DNA of 64,000 nucleotides from JAICJR01 sp036494715 (lineage in GTDB: Bacteria; Actinomycetota; Thermoleophilia; Solirubrobacterales; Thermoleophilaceae), in NCBI GenBank assembly GCA_036494715.1, contig DASXNY010000155.1:1-64000 (forward strand), in the 5' to 3' direction. A program made the position numbers and the translations under genes. This document shows, in pieces, positions 8,566-17,130 of the stretch (position 1 is its first letter; every line of letters starts with the position of its first letter). A model generated the notes under the pieces. That model did not search any database. It saw nothing but the letters and a program-made list of their open reading frames with translations, and was not told where the DNA came from.

Positions 8566-8593
8566 CTGTCTACTGCCTACTGCGTACTGCCGA
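8566..8593. repeat. 7-bp tandem array, CTGCCTA type
   Basis: Four heptamers in register (CTGTCTA, CTGCCTA, CTGCGTA, CTGCCGA), with a fifth degenerate one after them. The array lies in the spacer between the divergent korA and amidase genes, just upstream of the amidase promoter. Related arrays occur at 15377, 44719 and 62049. Confidence 0.75.
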
Positions 8594-8616
8594 CTCCCAC
8601 GTTACGATCCGCACGA

Positions 8617-9564
8617 ATGGGGCACTCGGTCCACCAGGACTCGGCGCACTTCGGCTGGGATAACTCGATCGCGGCGGCGCTCGAGATCGAGTCGGGCGAG
8701 GACGTGGAATTCGAGGTCCGCGACGCGTCCGGCGGGCAGCTCGATCGCAACTCGGGCCCAGAAGCCGTCGCCGCACTCGACTTCGCGCGTGTGAACCCTG
8801 TCACCGGGCCGGTGTTCGTAAAGAGCGCGCAGCCCGGCGACGTGCTGGCGGTCGAGATCCTCGAGTTGCGCCCGCGCGACTGGGGCTGGACCGCGATCAT
8901 CCCCGGCTTCGGCCTGCTGGCCGACGAGTTCAGCGAGCCGTGGCTGCGCATCTCGGAGGTGGACGCCGACGCCGGCCGCGTGCGCTTCGGCGACGACATC
9001 TCGCTGCCCTTCGAGCCCTTCCCCGGCACGATCGGAGTCGCCCCGCCCGAGCCAGGCGAGCACTCGATCGTGCCGCCGCGCAAGTGGGGCGGCAACATGG
9101 ACACGAAGCACCTGCGCGCGGGCTCCACGCTGCTCCTGCCGGTGGGCGTACAGGGTGCGCTCTTCTCGGTCGGCGACACCCACGCCGCGATGGGCGACGG
9201 CGAGGTGTGCGGAACCGCCGTCGAGGCGCCGATGGAGATGGCGCTGCGCCTGACCGTGCGCAAGGACCTCTCAATCGACGCGCCACAGTACGTGGTGCCC
9301 CACGCGGCCGCGGCGGTGGAGCGCGGCGCGGGCGGCTGGCACGTGTGCACGGGCGTCGGACCGGACCTGTGGGAGGCCGCGCGCGACGCGACCCGCTCGC
9401 TCGTCGACCACATGGTGGAGCAGATGGGTCGCGCGCGGGAAGAGGCTTACGCCATCGCTTCCGTGGCGGCGGACTTGCGGATTCACGAAGTGGTCGATGC
9501 CCCGAACTGGGTGGTCGGCGCATGCCTGCCGTTGGACATCTTCGGAGGAGAGGGGAACGGATGA
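8617..9564 (+). CDS. Acetamidase/formamidase family amidase
   Basis: 315 residues from ATG 8617, in the usual range for the FmdA/AmdA family, which releases ammonia from formamide, acetamide or related short amides. Supporting blocks are TGPVFVKSAQPGDVLAVEIL, a central RKWGGNMDTKHLRAGSTL segment typical of the family, FSVGDTHAAMGDGEVCGTA, and a C-terminal ACLPLDIF. A TACGAT box lies 8 nt upstream, so the mRNA has almost no leader. Its stop overlaps the start of the permease gene (ATGA), suggesting that the permease imports the amide or an amine linked to it. Confidence 0.9.
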   Translation: MGHSVHQDSAHFGWDNSIAAALEIESGEDVEFEVRDASGGQLDRNSGPEAVAALDFARVNPVTGPVFVKSAQPGDVLAVEILELRPRDWGWTAIIPGFGLLADEFSEPWLRISEVDADAGRVRFGDDISLPFEPFPGTIGVAPPEPGEHSIVPPRKWGGNMDTKHLRAGSTLLLPVGVQGALFSVGDTHAAMGDGEVCGTAVEAPMEMALRLTVRKDLSIDAPQYVVPHAAAAVERGAGGWHVCTGVGPDLWEAARDATRSLVDHMVEQMGRAREEAYAIASVAADLRIHEVVDAPNWVVGACLPLDIFGGEGNG

Positions 9565-11039
9565 CGTCGGCATCAGCCGAGCAGCAGCCTGAGCAGAGCG
9601 GCGGCGGACTGCGCCGCGAGCTCAACTTCTGGGAGGCGATCGCGCTCTCGATCGCGATCATGGCTCCCACCGCCGCGATGGCGCTGAACGGCGTGGGGAT
9701 CTCGGGCCTCATCGGCCGGGCCGTCCCGCTCGCGTTCATCTTCGCGACGGTCGGGGTGATCTTCGTCTCCTACGCGTTCGTGCAGCTCAGCCGGCACTTC
9801 AGCTCTGCGGGCTCGGTGTACGCGTTCTCGGGCGTCACCCTCGGGCCGCAGGCCGGCTTCTTCGCCGGCTGGGCGTTGTTCGGCACCTACCTCGCTTTCA
9901 CCGCCGCCTCCACGGCGGAGGCGGGTCTGTTCGGCGTCGACTTCTTCAAGGGCTCCGGCATCTGGGACGGCGCGGAGTGGGTCGTGATCGCGCTCGTAGC
10001 CGGCGCGCTGATCGCGTTCTTCGCCTACAACGACGTGCGCAAGGTCACGCGCGCGCTGCTCACGATCGAGGGCATCTCGGTCACGCTGATCGTGATCCTC
10101 GTGATCGTGATCTTCGCCAAGCTGCTGTTCGGCTCGGCGCCTCAGAACCAGGGCTTCACGGCCGACATCTTCAAGCTGCCGAGCGGGACGTCGTTCGATA
10201 CCGTGGCCACGGCGGCGGTGTTCGGCTTCCTGTCGTTCGCGGGCTTCGAGGGCGCGGCCGCGCTTGGCGAGGAGACGAACAACCCCAAGCGCAACATCTC
10301 GCGGGCGATCATGTTCGCGGTGCTCGTCTCGGGCGCCTTCTACATCGTCGTGATCATCTCCCAGACGCTCGGCTACGGCACCGACGCCGCGGGCGTGAAA
10401 GCGTTCTCGAGCTCGGCCGGGCCGTTCAGCGACCTGTCGAAGGAGTACGTCGGCGGGCTGCTGCGCGACCTGATCAACCTCGGCGCCACGGTGAGCGCGT
10501 TCGCGAGTGGCCTTGGAACCGCGCTCGCGGGATCGAGGATCCTGTTCGCGCTCTCGCGCGACGGCTTCGAGACCTCGCCGCTCGGCAAGGCATCCAAACG
10601 CACCGGCGCTCCCGCGGGCGCCCTGGCGGTGGTGATGACGGTCGCGCTCACGGCGATGGTGATCCAGCGCATCATCGGCACCTCTGCGGTGAACGCTTTC
10701 TTCTACCCGGGCACGATCGGCGTGCTGAGCCTGCTCGTGGCCTACATGGTCACGAACCTCGGCGCGGTCAAGTTCCTCTGGGTCGACGGCAGGCGGGCGC
10801 CCTTGTGGCAGATCGTGATCCCGCTGATCGGCATGACCTTCCTCGGCTACACGATCTACAAGCAGGTGAGCGGCCAGGTGTTCCCGTACACCCGCTTCCC
10901 GATTGTGGTGGGCGCCTGGCTGGTGGTCGGGTTGATCGTCGTGCTGTTTGCGCCGGGGTTGGCGAGGCGGCTCGGCGAGGGGTTGTCGCGGCGTGAGGGC
11001 CTGAGCACGGGGGCGGAGCCCACGACCGAGGTGACCTAG
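9561..11039 (+). CDS. APC-superfamily amino acid/amine permease
   Basis: 492 residues starting at ATG 9561 inside the amidase stop. It has about 12 hydrophobic segments. The first, ELNFWEAIALSIAIMAPTAA, is the typical APC opening helix, and FLSFAGFEGAAALGEETNNP matches the conserved TM6 region with its following loop (E-T-x-N-P). It probably imports an amino acid, amine or amide by cation symport or exchange. Coupling to the amidase gene is the best guide to substrate. Confidence 0.9.
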   Translation: MTSASAEQQPEQSGGGLRRELNFWEAIALSIAIMAPTAAMALNGVGISGLIGRAVPLAFIFATVGVIFVSYAFVQLSRHFSSAGSVYAFSGVTLGPQAGFFAGWALFGTYLAFTAASTAEAGLFGVDFFKGSGIWDGAEWVVIALVAGALIAFFAYNDVRKVTRALLTIEGISVTLIVILVIVIFAKLLFGSAPQNQGFTADIFKLPSGTSFDTVATAAVFGFLSFAGFEGAAALGEETNNPKRNISRAIMFAVLVSGAFYIVVIISQTLGYGTDAAGVKAFSSSAGPFSDLSKEYVGGLLRDLINLGATVSAFASGLGTALAGSRILFALSRDGFETSPLGKASKRTGAPAGALAVVMTVALTAMVIQRIIGTSAVNAFFYPGTIGVLSLLVAYMVTNLGAVKFLWVDGRRAPLWQIVIPLIGMTFLGYTIYKQVSGQVFPYTRFPIVVGAWLVVGLIVVLFAPGLARRLGEGLSRREGLSTGAEPTTEVT

Positions 11040-11042
11040 CGG

Positions 11043-11894
11043 CTACTGGCGGACGAAGCGCAGCGTGAGCGCGGCCGAGCCGTGATCGTCGAACGCGCCG
11101 GTGAGCGGCGCCGCGCCGGTGCTGCCGCCCCGCTCCAGCACGTGTGACCTGAAGCCGAGCTCGAAGGTGTGGGTCGTGCCGAAGAGCTTGCGCAGCGGCA
11201 GCCGCCTGAAGGGCAGCCGCGCGGGCGCGGGCCAGGCGTAGGAGAGGTTGCCGATCTCGGAGCTGAAGGCCGAGCCCGAGGGCGGGGCTCCGCAGTGGTC
11301 GGGGCTGGTGGTGCCGGAGATCGAGTCCGGCCGCGGAGCTATGCGGCCGTCCTCGAGCTTGAGCAGCCAGAACGCGGCGGCGGTCAGCTCGCGGCCGCAG
11401 CCCGGCCAGCGGCTGAGATCGTCCGTCTCGGTCGTGCAGGGCGTCTGTGGGTCGGACTGGACGAGCTGGCCCGTCCCGCTCGCCGCGCGGCGGATCTTCG
11501 CCCGCGTCTTGACCCAGGAGCCGCCGCTCCGCCCCGCGCGCTGTGCGACGTAGCGCGTGTGGCCGTGCTTCTTGAAGCGGATGAAGTCCATCGTCACGCC
11601 CTTGCCGCCCCCGAAGCGCGCGTCCTCGCTGATGTCGGCGTGCAGCGTCGCGCTGCAGCCGCCCGCGGGGCCGGCGATGTCGTACACCCGCTGCGCCCGC
11701 GAGCTGCCCTCGAGGATCACCCTGAAGCGCTCCCGTTTCTCACCCGGCAGGTTGGCCGGGAGCTTGGGGGTGGGCGGCGGAGCGACCGAACCGCCGCCCC
11801 CTCCCCCGCCCGCGTCTTCGGCCGAGGCGCTCGACGCGGCGAAGGCGAGCAGCAGGCCGATGGCCAGCAGCAGCGCCGCGCACGAGCGCGGCAC
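11043..11894 (-). CDS. Secreted protein of unknown function
   Basis: 283 residues if translation starts at GTG 11894, which gives a clean signal peptide (MPRSCAALLLAIGLLLAF, then ASSASA). A glycine run and a short proline segment (VAPPPTPKLP) link it to a beta-rich exported domain. Two cysteine pairs are visible. No catalytic motif was recognised. An upstream extension exists in frame, but it would run through the promoter region of the divergent pntAA. It converges on the permease gene with 3 nt between the stop codons. Confidence 0.7.
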   Translation of the reverse strand: MPRSCAALLLAIGLLLAFAASSASAEDAGGGGGGGSVAPPPTPKLPANLPGEKRERFRVILEGSSRAQRVYDIAGPAGGCSATLHADISEDARFGGGKGVTMDFIRFKKHGHTRYVAQRAGRSGGSWVKTRAKIRRAASGTGQLVQSDPQTPCTTETDDLSRWPGCGRELTAAAFWLLKLEDGRIAPRPDSISGTTSPDHCGAPPSGSAFSSEIGNLSYAWPAPARLPFRRLPLRKLFGTTHTFELGFRSHVLERGGSTGAAPLTGAFDDHGSAALTLRFVRQ

Positions 11895-11946
11895 AGCGCG
11901 CGTCCGTCCACTACTCTCCCCCGCCTTCGATGCAGGGCGAGGCGAA

Positions 11947-13092
11947 ATGAAGATCGCCGTCCCGAACGAGTCAGCTGGCGGCGAGCGACGTGTGGCGCTC
12001 GTTCCAGACGTGGTCAAGAGGCTCTCCGGGAAGGGTCATGAGGTCGTGGTGGAAGCGGGCGCCGGCGAGGGCGCGCGTATTCCCGATGCCCTGTTCGAGG
12101 AGGCGGGGGCGACGATCGGCTCGCTCGAGGGCGCCGACGTGGTGGTGCGCGTGACCGTGCCGAGCGAGGAGGACATCCAGGCGCTCCCGAACGGGAGTGT
12201 GCTGGTCGGGTTTCTCGCTCCTCTCACCTCGCCCGATACTACGCGCGCGCTCGCGTCCGCGGGCGTCACCGCGCTGGCGATGGAGGCGATCCCGCGCATC
12301 TCGCGCGCGCAGTCGATGGACGCGCTGTCGTCGCAGGCGAGCGTCGCCGGCTACCGCGCGACGCTGATCGGCGCGCAGGAGCTGGGCCGCTTCTTCCCGA
12401 TGCTAACCACGGCCGCGGGCACGATCCCGCCCGCCAAGGTGCTCGTGCTCGGCGCGGGCGTGGCCGGCCTCCAGGCGATTGCCACGGCGCGCCGCCTCGG
12501 CTCACAGGTCACCGCGTTCGACGTGCGCTCGGTGGTGAAGGAGCAGGTGCAGTCGCTCGGCGCGAAGTTCCTGGAGCTCGACATCGGCGCCGACGCGGAG
12601 GCCGAGGGCGGTTACGCGCGCGAGCTGACGGCGGAGGAGCAGCAGGCGCAGCAGGAGGCCTTGAACGAGGCGATCGGGGGCTTCGACGTGGTGATCACCA
12701 CCGCGCTGATCCCGGGGCGCCCGGCGCCCAAGCTCGTGACCGCGGCGGGCGTGCACAACATGCGGCCGGGCAGCGTGATCGTGGACATGGCGGGCGAGGC
12801 CGGCGGCAACTGCGAGCTCACGAAGCCCGGCGAGACGATCGTCGAGGACGACGTGGTGATCGCCTCGCCGCTCAACCTGCCGAGCACGATGCCCGAGCAC
12901 GCGTCGCAGCTCTACGCGCGCAACGTGATGGCGCTGCTCGAGCTGATCACCGGCGAGGAGGGCGAGCTGAACATGAACTTCGACGACGAGGTGGTGGCCG
13001 GCGCCTGCATCACCCGCGACGGCGAGATCGTCAACGAGGGCGCGAAGAAGGCGGTCGGGGCGGCCGCCGAGAGCCAGCAAGGAGCGTCATGA
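11947..13092 (+). CDS. pntAA: NAD(P) transhydrogenase alpha subunit, part 1 (NAD-binding domain I)
   Basis: 381 residues, the soluble NAD(H)-binding component of the proton-translocating transhydrogenase. It opens with MKIAVPNESAGGERRVALVP, matches the alanine dehydrogenase/PntAA family throughout, and contains RISRAQSMDALSSQ and the dinucleotide-binding VLVLGAGVAGLQA. The three-gene split form is common in actinobacteria. The stop overlaps the start of pntAB (ATGA). Confidence 0.95.
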   Translation: MKIAVPNESAGGERRVALVPDVVKRLSGKGHEVVVEAGAGEGARIPDALFEEAGATIGSLEGADVVVRVTVPSEEDIQALPNGSVLVGFLAPLTSPDTTRALASAGVTALAMEAIPRISRAQSMDALSSQASVAGYRATLIGAQELGRFFPMLTTAAGTIPPAKVLVLGAGVAGLQAIATARRLGSQVTAFDVRSVVKEQVQSLGAKFLELDIGADAEAEGGYARELTAEEQQAQQEALNEAIGGFDVVITTALIPGRPAPKLVTAAGVHNMRPGSVIVDMAGEAGGNCELTKPGETIVEDDVVIASPLNLPSTMPEHASQLYARNVMALLELITGEEGELNMNFDDEVVAGACITRDGEIVNEGAKKAVGAAAESQQGAS

Positions 13093-13421
13093 GCCTCGTA
13101 ACCGAGATCGCCATCCTCGTGCTCGCGGCGTTCGTGGGCTTCGCCGTGATCTCGAAGATCCCGAACACGCTGCACACGCCGCTGATGTCGGGCACGAACG
13201 CCATCCACGGCATCGTGCTGCTCGGCGGCCTGATCGCCATCGGCGAGGTGAGCGGTACCTTCAACGACTTCATCCTCGTGATCGCGATCGCGTTCGGCAC
13301 GATCAACGTGGTGGGCGGCTTCCTGGTCACCGATCGCATGCTCGAGATGTTCAAGAAACGGCCGACGCCCGCCGAGACGGCGTCGCAGGACGGCGCAGGG
13401 AAGCCCGAGGACGAGTCCTGA
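13089..13421 (+). CDS. pntAB: NAD(P) transhydrogenase alpha subunit, part 2 (membrane)
   Basis: 110 residues with three hydrophobic segments, matching the short membrane component of split transhydrogenases. The motif HTPLMSGTNAIHGIV is the characteristic loop between the first two helices. A hydrophilic tail follows the last helix. It is in one operon with pntAA and pntB, with 1 nt between its stop and the pntB ATG. Confidence 0.95.
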   Translation: MSLVTEIAILVLAAFVGFAVISKIPNTLHTPLMSGTNAIHGIVLLGGLIAIGEVSGTFNDFILVIAIAFGTINVVGGFLVTDRMLEMFKKRPTPAETASQDGAGKPEDES

Positions 13422-13422
13422 G

Positions 13423-14835
13423 ATGACGGTCAGCGGCTTCTTCCTGAGGAACGACACGTTCCTCGATTACGGCTACATCGTCGCGTTCTCGCTGTTCATC
13501 GTCGGGCTGATGTTCATGACCTCCCCCGGCACGGCGCGCCGCGGCAACAAGGTCGCGGCGGTGGGCATGGCGATCGCCGTGGCGGACACGCTGCTGCGCC
13601 ACGGCATCCACAAATGGGGGCTGATCATCCTCGGCCTGGCGATCGGAACGGCCGTCGGCGTCCCCGCGGCGCGCAGCGTGAAGATGACCGCGATGCCGCA
13701 GATGGTCGCGCTCTTCAACGGCGTCGGCGGCGGCGCGGTGGCGTTGATCTCGTGGGCGGAGTATCGCCATTTCGGGGGCTCGCTCGGCAACAAGCACCTG
13801 ATCCCTGTGCTGTTCGCCGCGATCATCGGCTCGATCTCGTTCTGGGGCTCGAACATCGCGTTCGGCAAGCTCCAGGAGCTTTTGCCGGGCAGGCCGATCA
13901 TGCTGCCCGGGCGCCTGCAGACCGTCCTCAACGCGGCCTTGCTCACGGTCTGCGTCGTGCTCGCCGTGATCCTCGCGGCGGGCACGCACTCGAACCTGTT
14001 GTTCTTCCTGATCCTGCTGTCCGCCGCGGTGCTCGGCAACGCGATAGTGCTGCCGATCGGGGGAGCTGACATGCCCGTCGTGATCTCGCTGCTCAACGCC
14101 TTCACGGGCCTGTCCGCGGCGGCCGCCGGTATCGCGCTCGACAACATCGCGATGATCGTGGCCGGCATGCTCGTGGGCGCCTCGGGCTCGATCCTCACCA
14201 ACCTGATGGCCGAGGCGATGAACCGCTCGATTCCGGCGATCGTGGCGGGCGGCTTCGGCGGCGGCGGCGCGGCGATCGTCGCGGCCGAGGGCGCGGAGGA
14301 GCGCACCGCACGCTCCACTACCGCGGACGACGTCGCGATCCAGCTCTCCTACGCGAACCGCGTGGTGATCGTGCCGGGCTACGGCATGGCGGTCGCCCAG
14401 GCGCAGCACGCGGTGCGCGAGCTGACCAAGCTGCTCGAGACGCGCGGGGTCGACGTCGGCTACGCGATCCACCCGGTCGCGGGCCGCATGCCCGGTCACA
14501 TGAACGTCCTGCTGGCGGAGGCCGACGTCCCCTACGACCAGCTCAAGGAGATGGACGACATCAACCCGCAGTTCCCGCAGGTGGACGTCGCGCTCGTGAT
14601 CGGCGCGAACGACGTCACCAACCCCGCCGCCCGCGACGTCCCCGACAGCCCGATCTACGGCATGCCGATCCTCGACGTCGACAAGGCCCACTCCGTGATC
14701 GTGCTGAAGCGCAGCATGAACACCGGCTTCGCCGGCATCGACAACCCGCTCTTCTACAAGGAGAACACGTCGATGTTGTTCGGCGACGCCAAGGAATCGA
14801 TTCAGCACGTGACCGAGGAAGTCAAGGCGCTCTAG
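13423..14835 (+). CDS. pntB: NAD(P) transhydrogenase beta subunit
   Basis: 470 residues. The N-terminal two-thirds is membrane-embedded, with MPQMVALFNGVGGGA a family hallmark. The C-terminal domain III binds NADP(H): VIVPGYGMAVAQAQHAVREL, HPVAGRMPGHMNVLLAEA and GANDVTNPAA are textbook blocks. Together with PntAA and PntAB it couples the proton-motive force to hydride transfer from NADH to NADP+. It is the last gene of the operon. Confidence 0.97.
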   Translation: MTVSGFFLRNDTFLDYGYIVAFSLFIVGLMFMTSPGTARRGNKVAAVGMAIAVADTLLRHGIHKWGLIILGLAIGTAVGVPAARSVKMTAMPQMVALFNGVGGGAVALISWAEYRHFGGSLGNKHLIPVLFAAIIGSISFWGSNIAFGKLQELLPGRPIMLPGRLQTVLNAALLTVCVVLAVILAAGTHSNLLFFLILLSAAVLGNAIVLPIGGADMPVVISLLNAFTGLSAAAAGIALDNIAMIVAGMLVGASGSILTNLMAEAMNRSIPAIVAGGFGGGGAAIVAAEGAEERTARSTTADDVAIQLSYANRVVIVPGYGMAVAQAQHAVRELTKLLETRGVDVGYAIHPVAGRMPGHMNVLLAEADVPYDQLKEMDDINPQFPQVDVALVIGANDVTNPAARDVPDSPIYGMPILDVDKAHSVIVLKRSMNTGFAGIDNPLFYKENTSMLFGDAKESIQHVTEEVKAL

Positions 14836-14886
14836 CGAGCCGTCAGGGCCGGGCGCCGGCGCGCGGTTTGTATCGTCCAGACGACC

Positions 14887-15372
14887 ATGTTCTCGTTCCC
14901 CAATCCGGTGAACGAGGTCTCAGCTCGCTTGGTGGCAGGCGGAGTCGTCCTCATGAGCGTGCTGACGATCGCGCTCGACCAGCCGTGGCTCACGGCGGTG
15001 ATCGCCTACGGCTTCGTGGCGAGGGTGCTCACCGGCCCGACGCTCAGCCCGCTCGGGCAGTTCGTCACGCGCGTGGTCACGCCACGGCTGCCCGTGGCCG
15101 AGCGCCCGGTTCCGGGCCCGCCCAAGCGCTTCGCGCAGGGCATGGGCGCAGTGATGTCGGTCGTCGCCGCCGTGCTCGCGCTCGGCTTCGGCCTGCACAC
15201 CGAGGCGTACGTCGTGCTCGGCCTGCTGATCGCCGCCGCCACGCTCGAATCGGTGTTCGGGATCTGCCTCGGCTGCCTGATCTTCGCGCGCCTGATGGCC
15301 GCCGGCGTGATCCCGCCCGAGGTCTGCGAGCGCTGCAACAACCTGGCGTTCGGGCAGTCTGCTCAGGCCTAG
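14887..15372 (+). CDS. DUF4395 membrane protein
   Basis: 161 residues with four hydrophobic segments. The N terminus NPVNEVSARLVAG and the C-terminal cysteine-bearing GICLGCLIFARLM and EVCERCNN blocks are typical of DUF4395 proteins, which often sit near thioredoxin or rhodanese genes. The CxxC pairs suggest redox chemistry or metal binding at the membrane. A TATCGT box lies about 10 nt before the ATG. No partner gene is adjacent. Confidence 0.8.
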   Translation: MFSFPNPVNEVSARLVAGGVVLMSVLTIALDQPWLTAVIAYGFVARVLTGPTLSPLGQFVTRVVTPRLPVAERPVPGPPKRFAQGMGAVMSVVAAVLALGFGLHTEAYVVLGLLIAAATLESVFGICLGCLIFARLMAAGVIPPEVCERCNNLAFGQSAQA

Positions 15373-15376
15373 CCCG

Positions 15377-15397
15377 TAACGGGTAGGCAGTAGGCGT
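15377..15397. repeat. 7-bp tandem array, CTGCCTA type (inverted)
   Basis: Three units (TAACGGG, TAGGCAG, TAGGCGT). TAGGCAG is the reverse complement of CTGCCTA seen at 8566 and elsewhere. The array starts a few bases after the DUF4395 stop and runs into the GTG start of the next gene at 15396. Confidence 0.6.
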
Positions 15398-17060
15398 GCC
15401 CCGGCTCGTCCTCGGTCCACTGCTGCGCTACGTCAGCGACACGGAGGCGACCGTCTGGGTGGAGACCGACTCGGCCTGCGAGGTCAGCGTGCTCGACCAG
15501 GGCGCGCGCACGTTCGAGGTCGAGGATCACCACTATGCGCTCGTCCGCATCGAGGGACTCGCCCCGGCCACGGCTCACGAGTACGAGGTGACGCTCGACG
15601 GCGAGCGCGTCTGGCCGCCGCAGGAGCACGACTTCCCGCCGAGCATGATCCGAACGCTCGACCCGGACGCGCCGCTGCGCATCTCGTTCGGCTCCTGCCG
15701 CGTCGCCTACCCGCAGAGGCCGCCCTACTCGCTGCCCAAGGACGACAACCCGGAGGGCCGCGAGGTAGACGCCCTCTACGCGCTCGCGCGGCGGATGCGC
15801 CGCGAGCCGCCGGAGAGCTGGCCGCACCTGCTGCTTCTGCTCGGCGACCAGGTGTACGCGGACGAGGCCTCGCCGAAGGTGCGCGAGTTCATCGCGAGCC
15901 GGCGCGACCCGGACGTGCCGCCGGGCTACGAGGTCGCCGACTTCGAGGAGTACATACACCTCTATTACGAGACCTGGGGCGACACCGACCCGTCGCTGCG
16001 CTGGCTGCTCTCGACGGTGTCGACGGCGATGATCTGGGACGACCACGACGTCCACGACGACTGGAACACCTCGGACGTCTGGCTGGCCGAGATGCGCCGC
16101 AAGCCATGGTGGAAGAAGCGGATCAGCTCGGCGGTGATGTCCTACTGGCTCTACCAGCACATCGGCAACCTCGAGCCCCGCCACCTCGACGAGGACGAGA
16201 TGTTCGACCGCGTGCTGCGCTGCGACGGCGACGCCGGGCCGCTGCTGCGCGAGTGGGCGCACAAGGTCGCGCACGAGGTGGAGGGCGCGCGCTGGAGCTA
16301 CAAGCGCGACCTCTGCGGCTCGCGCCTCGTGATGATGGACTCGCGCGGCGGGCGCGTGCTGGACCCCGCCCGCCGCGCGATGGTCGACAACGACGAGTGG
16401 TCCGCGATCGACGGTTGGGCGCGCGAGCGCGAGGTCGACCATCTGCTGCTCGGCACATCGCTGCCGTGGCTGCTCTCGCCCGCTATGCACTGGCTCGAGG
16501 CGTGGGACGAGGCGATCTGCGGCGGTGCCTGGGGCGAACCGGCGGCGCGATTCGGCGAAAAGCTCAGGCAGGGACTCGACCTCGAGCACTGGGCGGCCTT
16601 CGAGCGCTCGTTCGAGCACCTCGAGCGGCTGGTCAAGGCCGTCGGCTCGGGCGAGCCGGGCACGCCGCCCGCGACGATCGTGGCGCTCTCGGGCGACGTC
16701 CACCACGCCTATCTGATGGAGGCGGGCTTCCGCCCGCAGGCGGGCGTCGAGAGCGCCGTTTACCAGGCTGTGTGCTCGCCGTTCCGCAACCCGCTCGACC
16801 GTCACGAGCGCGTCGCGATCAAGCTGGCCGCCGCGCGTGGCGCCGCGGCGCTCACTCGCCCGCTCGCGAAAGCTGCCGGCGTGCGCGAGCCGGACATGCG
16901 CTGGCGACTCGCCGGGGGGCTCGAGCCGTGGTTCGACAACCAGGTCGCCACGCTCGAGCTCGACGGCCGCCGCGCGCGCCTCCTGGTGGAGAAGACCGTT
17001 CGCAGTGAAGACGCCGACCCGAGCCTGGAGATCGTCCTGGATACCTGGCTGGCCAACTAG
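15396..17060 (+). CDS. PhoD-like alkaline phosphatase/phosphodiesterase
   Basis: 554 residues from GTG 15396. There is no signal peptide, unlike many PhoD enzymes, so it may act in the cytoplasm. An N-terminal Fn3-like sandwich (TEATVWVETDS to about residue 85) is followed by a metallophosphatase domain. The domain has SFGSCR, LLLLGDQVYADE, WDDHDVHDDW and ALSGDVHHAY, the metal-ligand blocks of PhoD-like phosphatases. The predicted activity is hydrolysis of phosphate esters with Ca/Fe-type metals. The substrate is not determinable. Confidence 0.88.
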   Translation: MPRLVLGPLLRYVSDTEATVWVETDSACEVSVLDQGARTFEVEDHHYALVRIEGLAPATAHEYEVTLDGERVWPPQEHDFPPSMIRTLDPDAPLRISFGSCRVAYPQRPPYSLPKDDNPEGREVDALYALARRMRREPPESWPHLLLLLGDQVYADEASPKVREFIASRRDPDVPPGYEVADFEEYIHLYYETWGDTDPSLRWLLSTVSTAMIWDDHDVHDDWNTSDVWLAEMRRKPWWKKRISSAVMSYWLYQHIGNLEPRHLDEDEMFDRVLRCDGDAGPLLREWAHKVAHEVEGARWSYKRDLCGSRLVMMDSRGGRVLDPARRAMVDNDEWSAIDGWAREREVDHLLLGTSLPWLLSPAMHWLEAWDEAICGGAWGEPAARFGEKLRQGLDLEHWAAFERSFEHLERLVKAVGSGEPGTPPATIVALSGDVHHAYLMEAGFRPQAGVESAVYQAVCSPFRNPLDRHERVAIKLAAARGAAALTRPLAKAAGVREPDMRWRLAGGLEPWFDNQVATLELDGRRARLLVEKTVRSEDADPSLEIVLDTWLAN

Positions 17061-17130
17061 CCAGTGTGTTACCGTCCCCGCCTCGTGGGGAGGCGCAGTG
17101 GGCGCCACCGAAGGGACTCGGAGGAGACCT

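Noticed and set aside
13351..14808. 485-codon open frame on the minus strand opposite pntB
   Set aside because: It is rich in Asp, Arg and His with no motif, a shadow of the GC-rich third positions of pntB.
14839..14872. GC-rich inverted segment after pntB as a terminator
   Set aside because: Only a 5-bp stem could be drawn and there is no T run.
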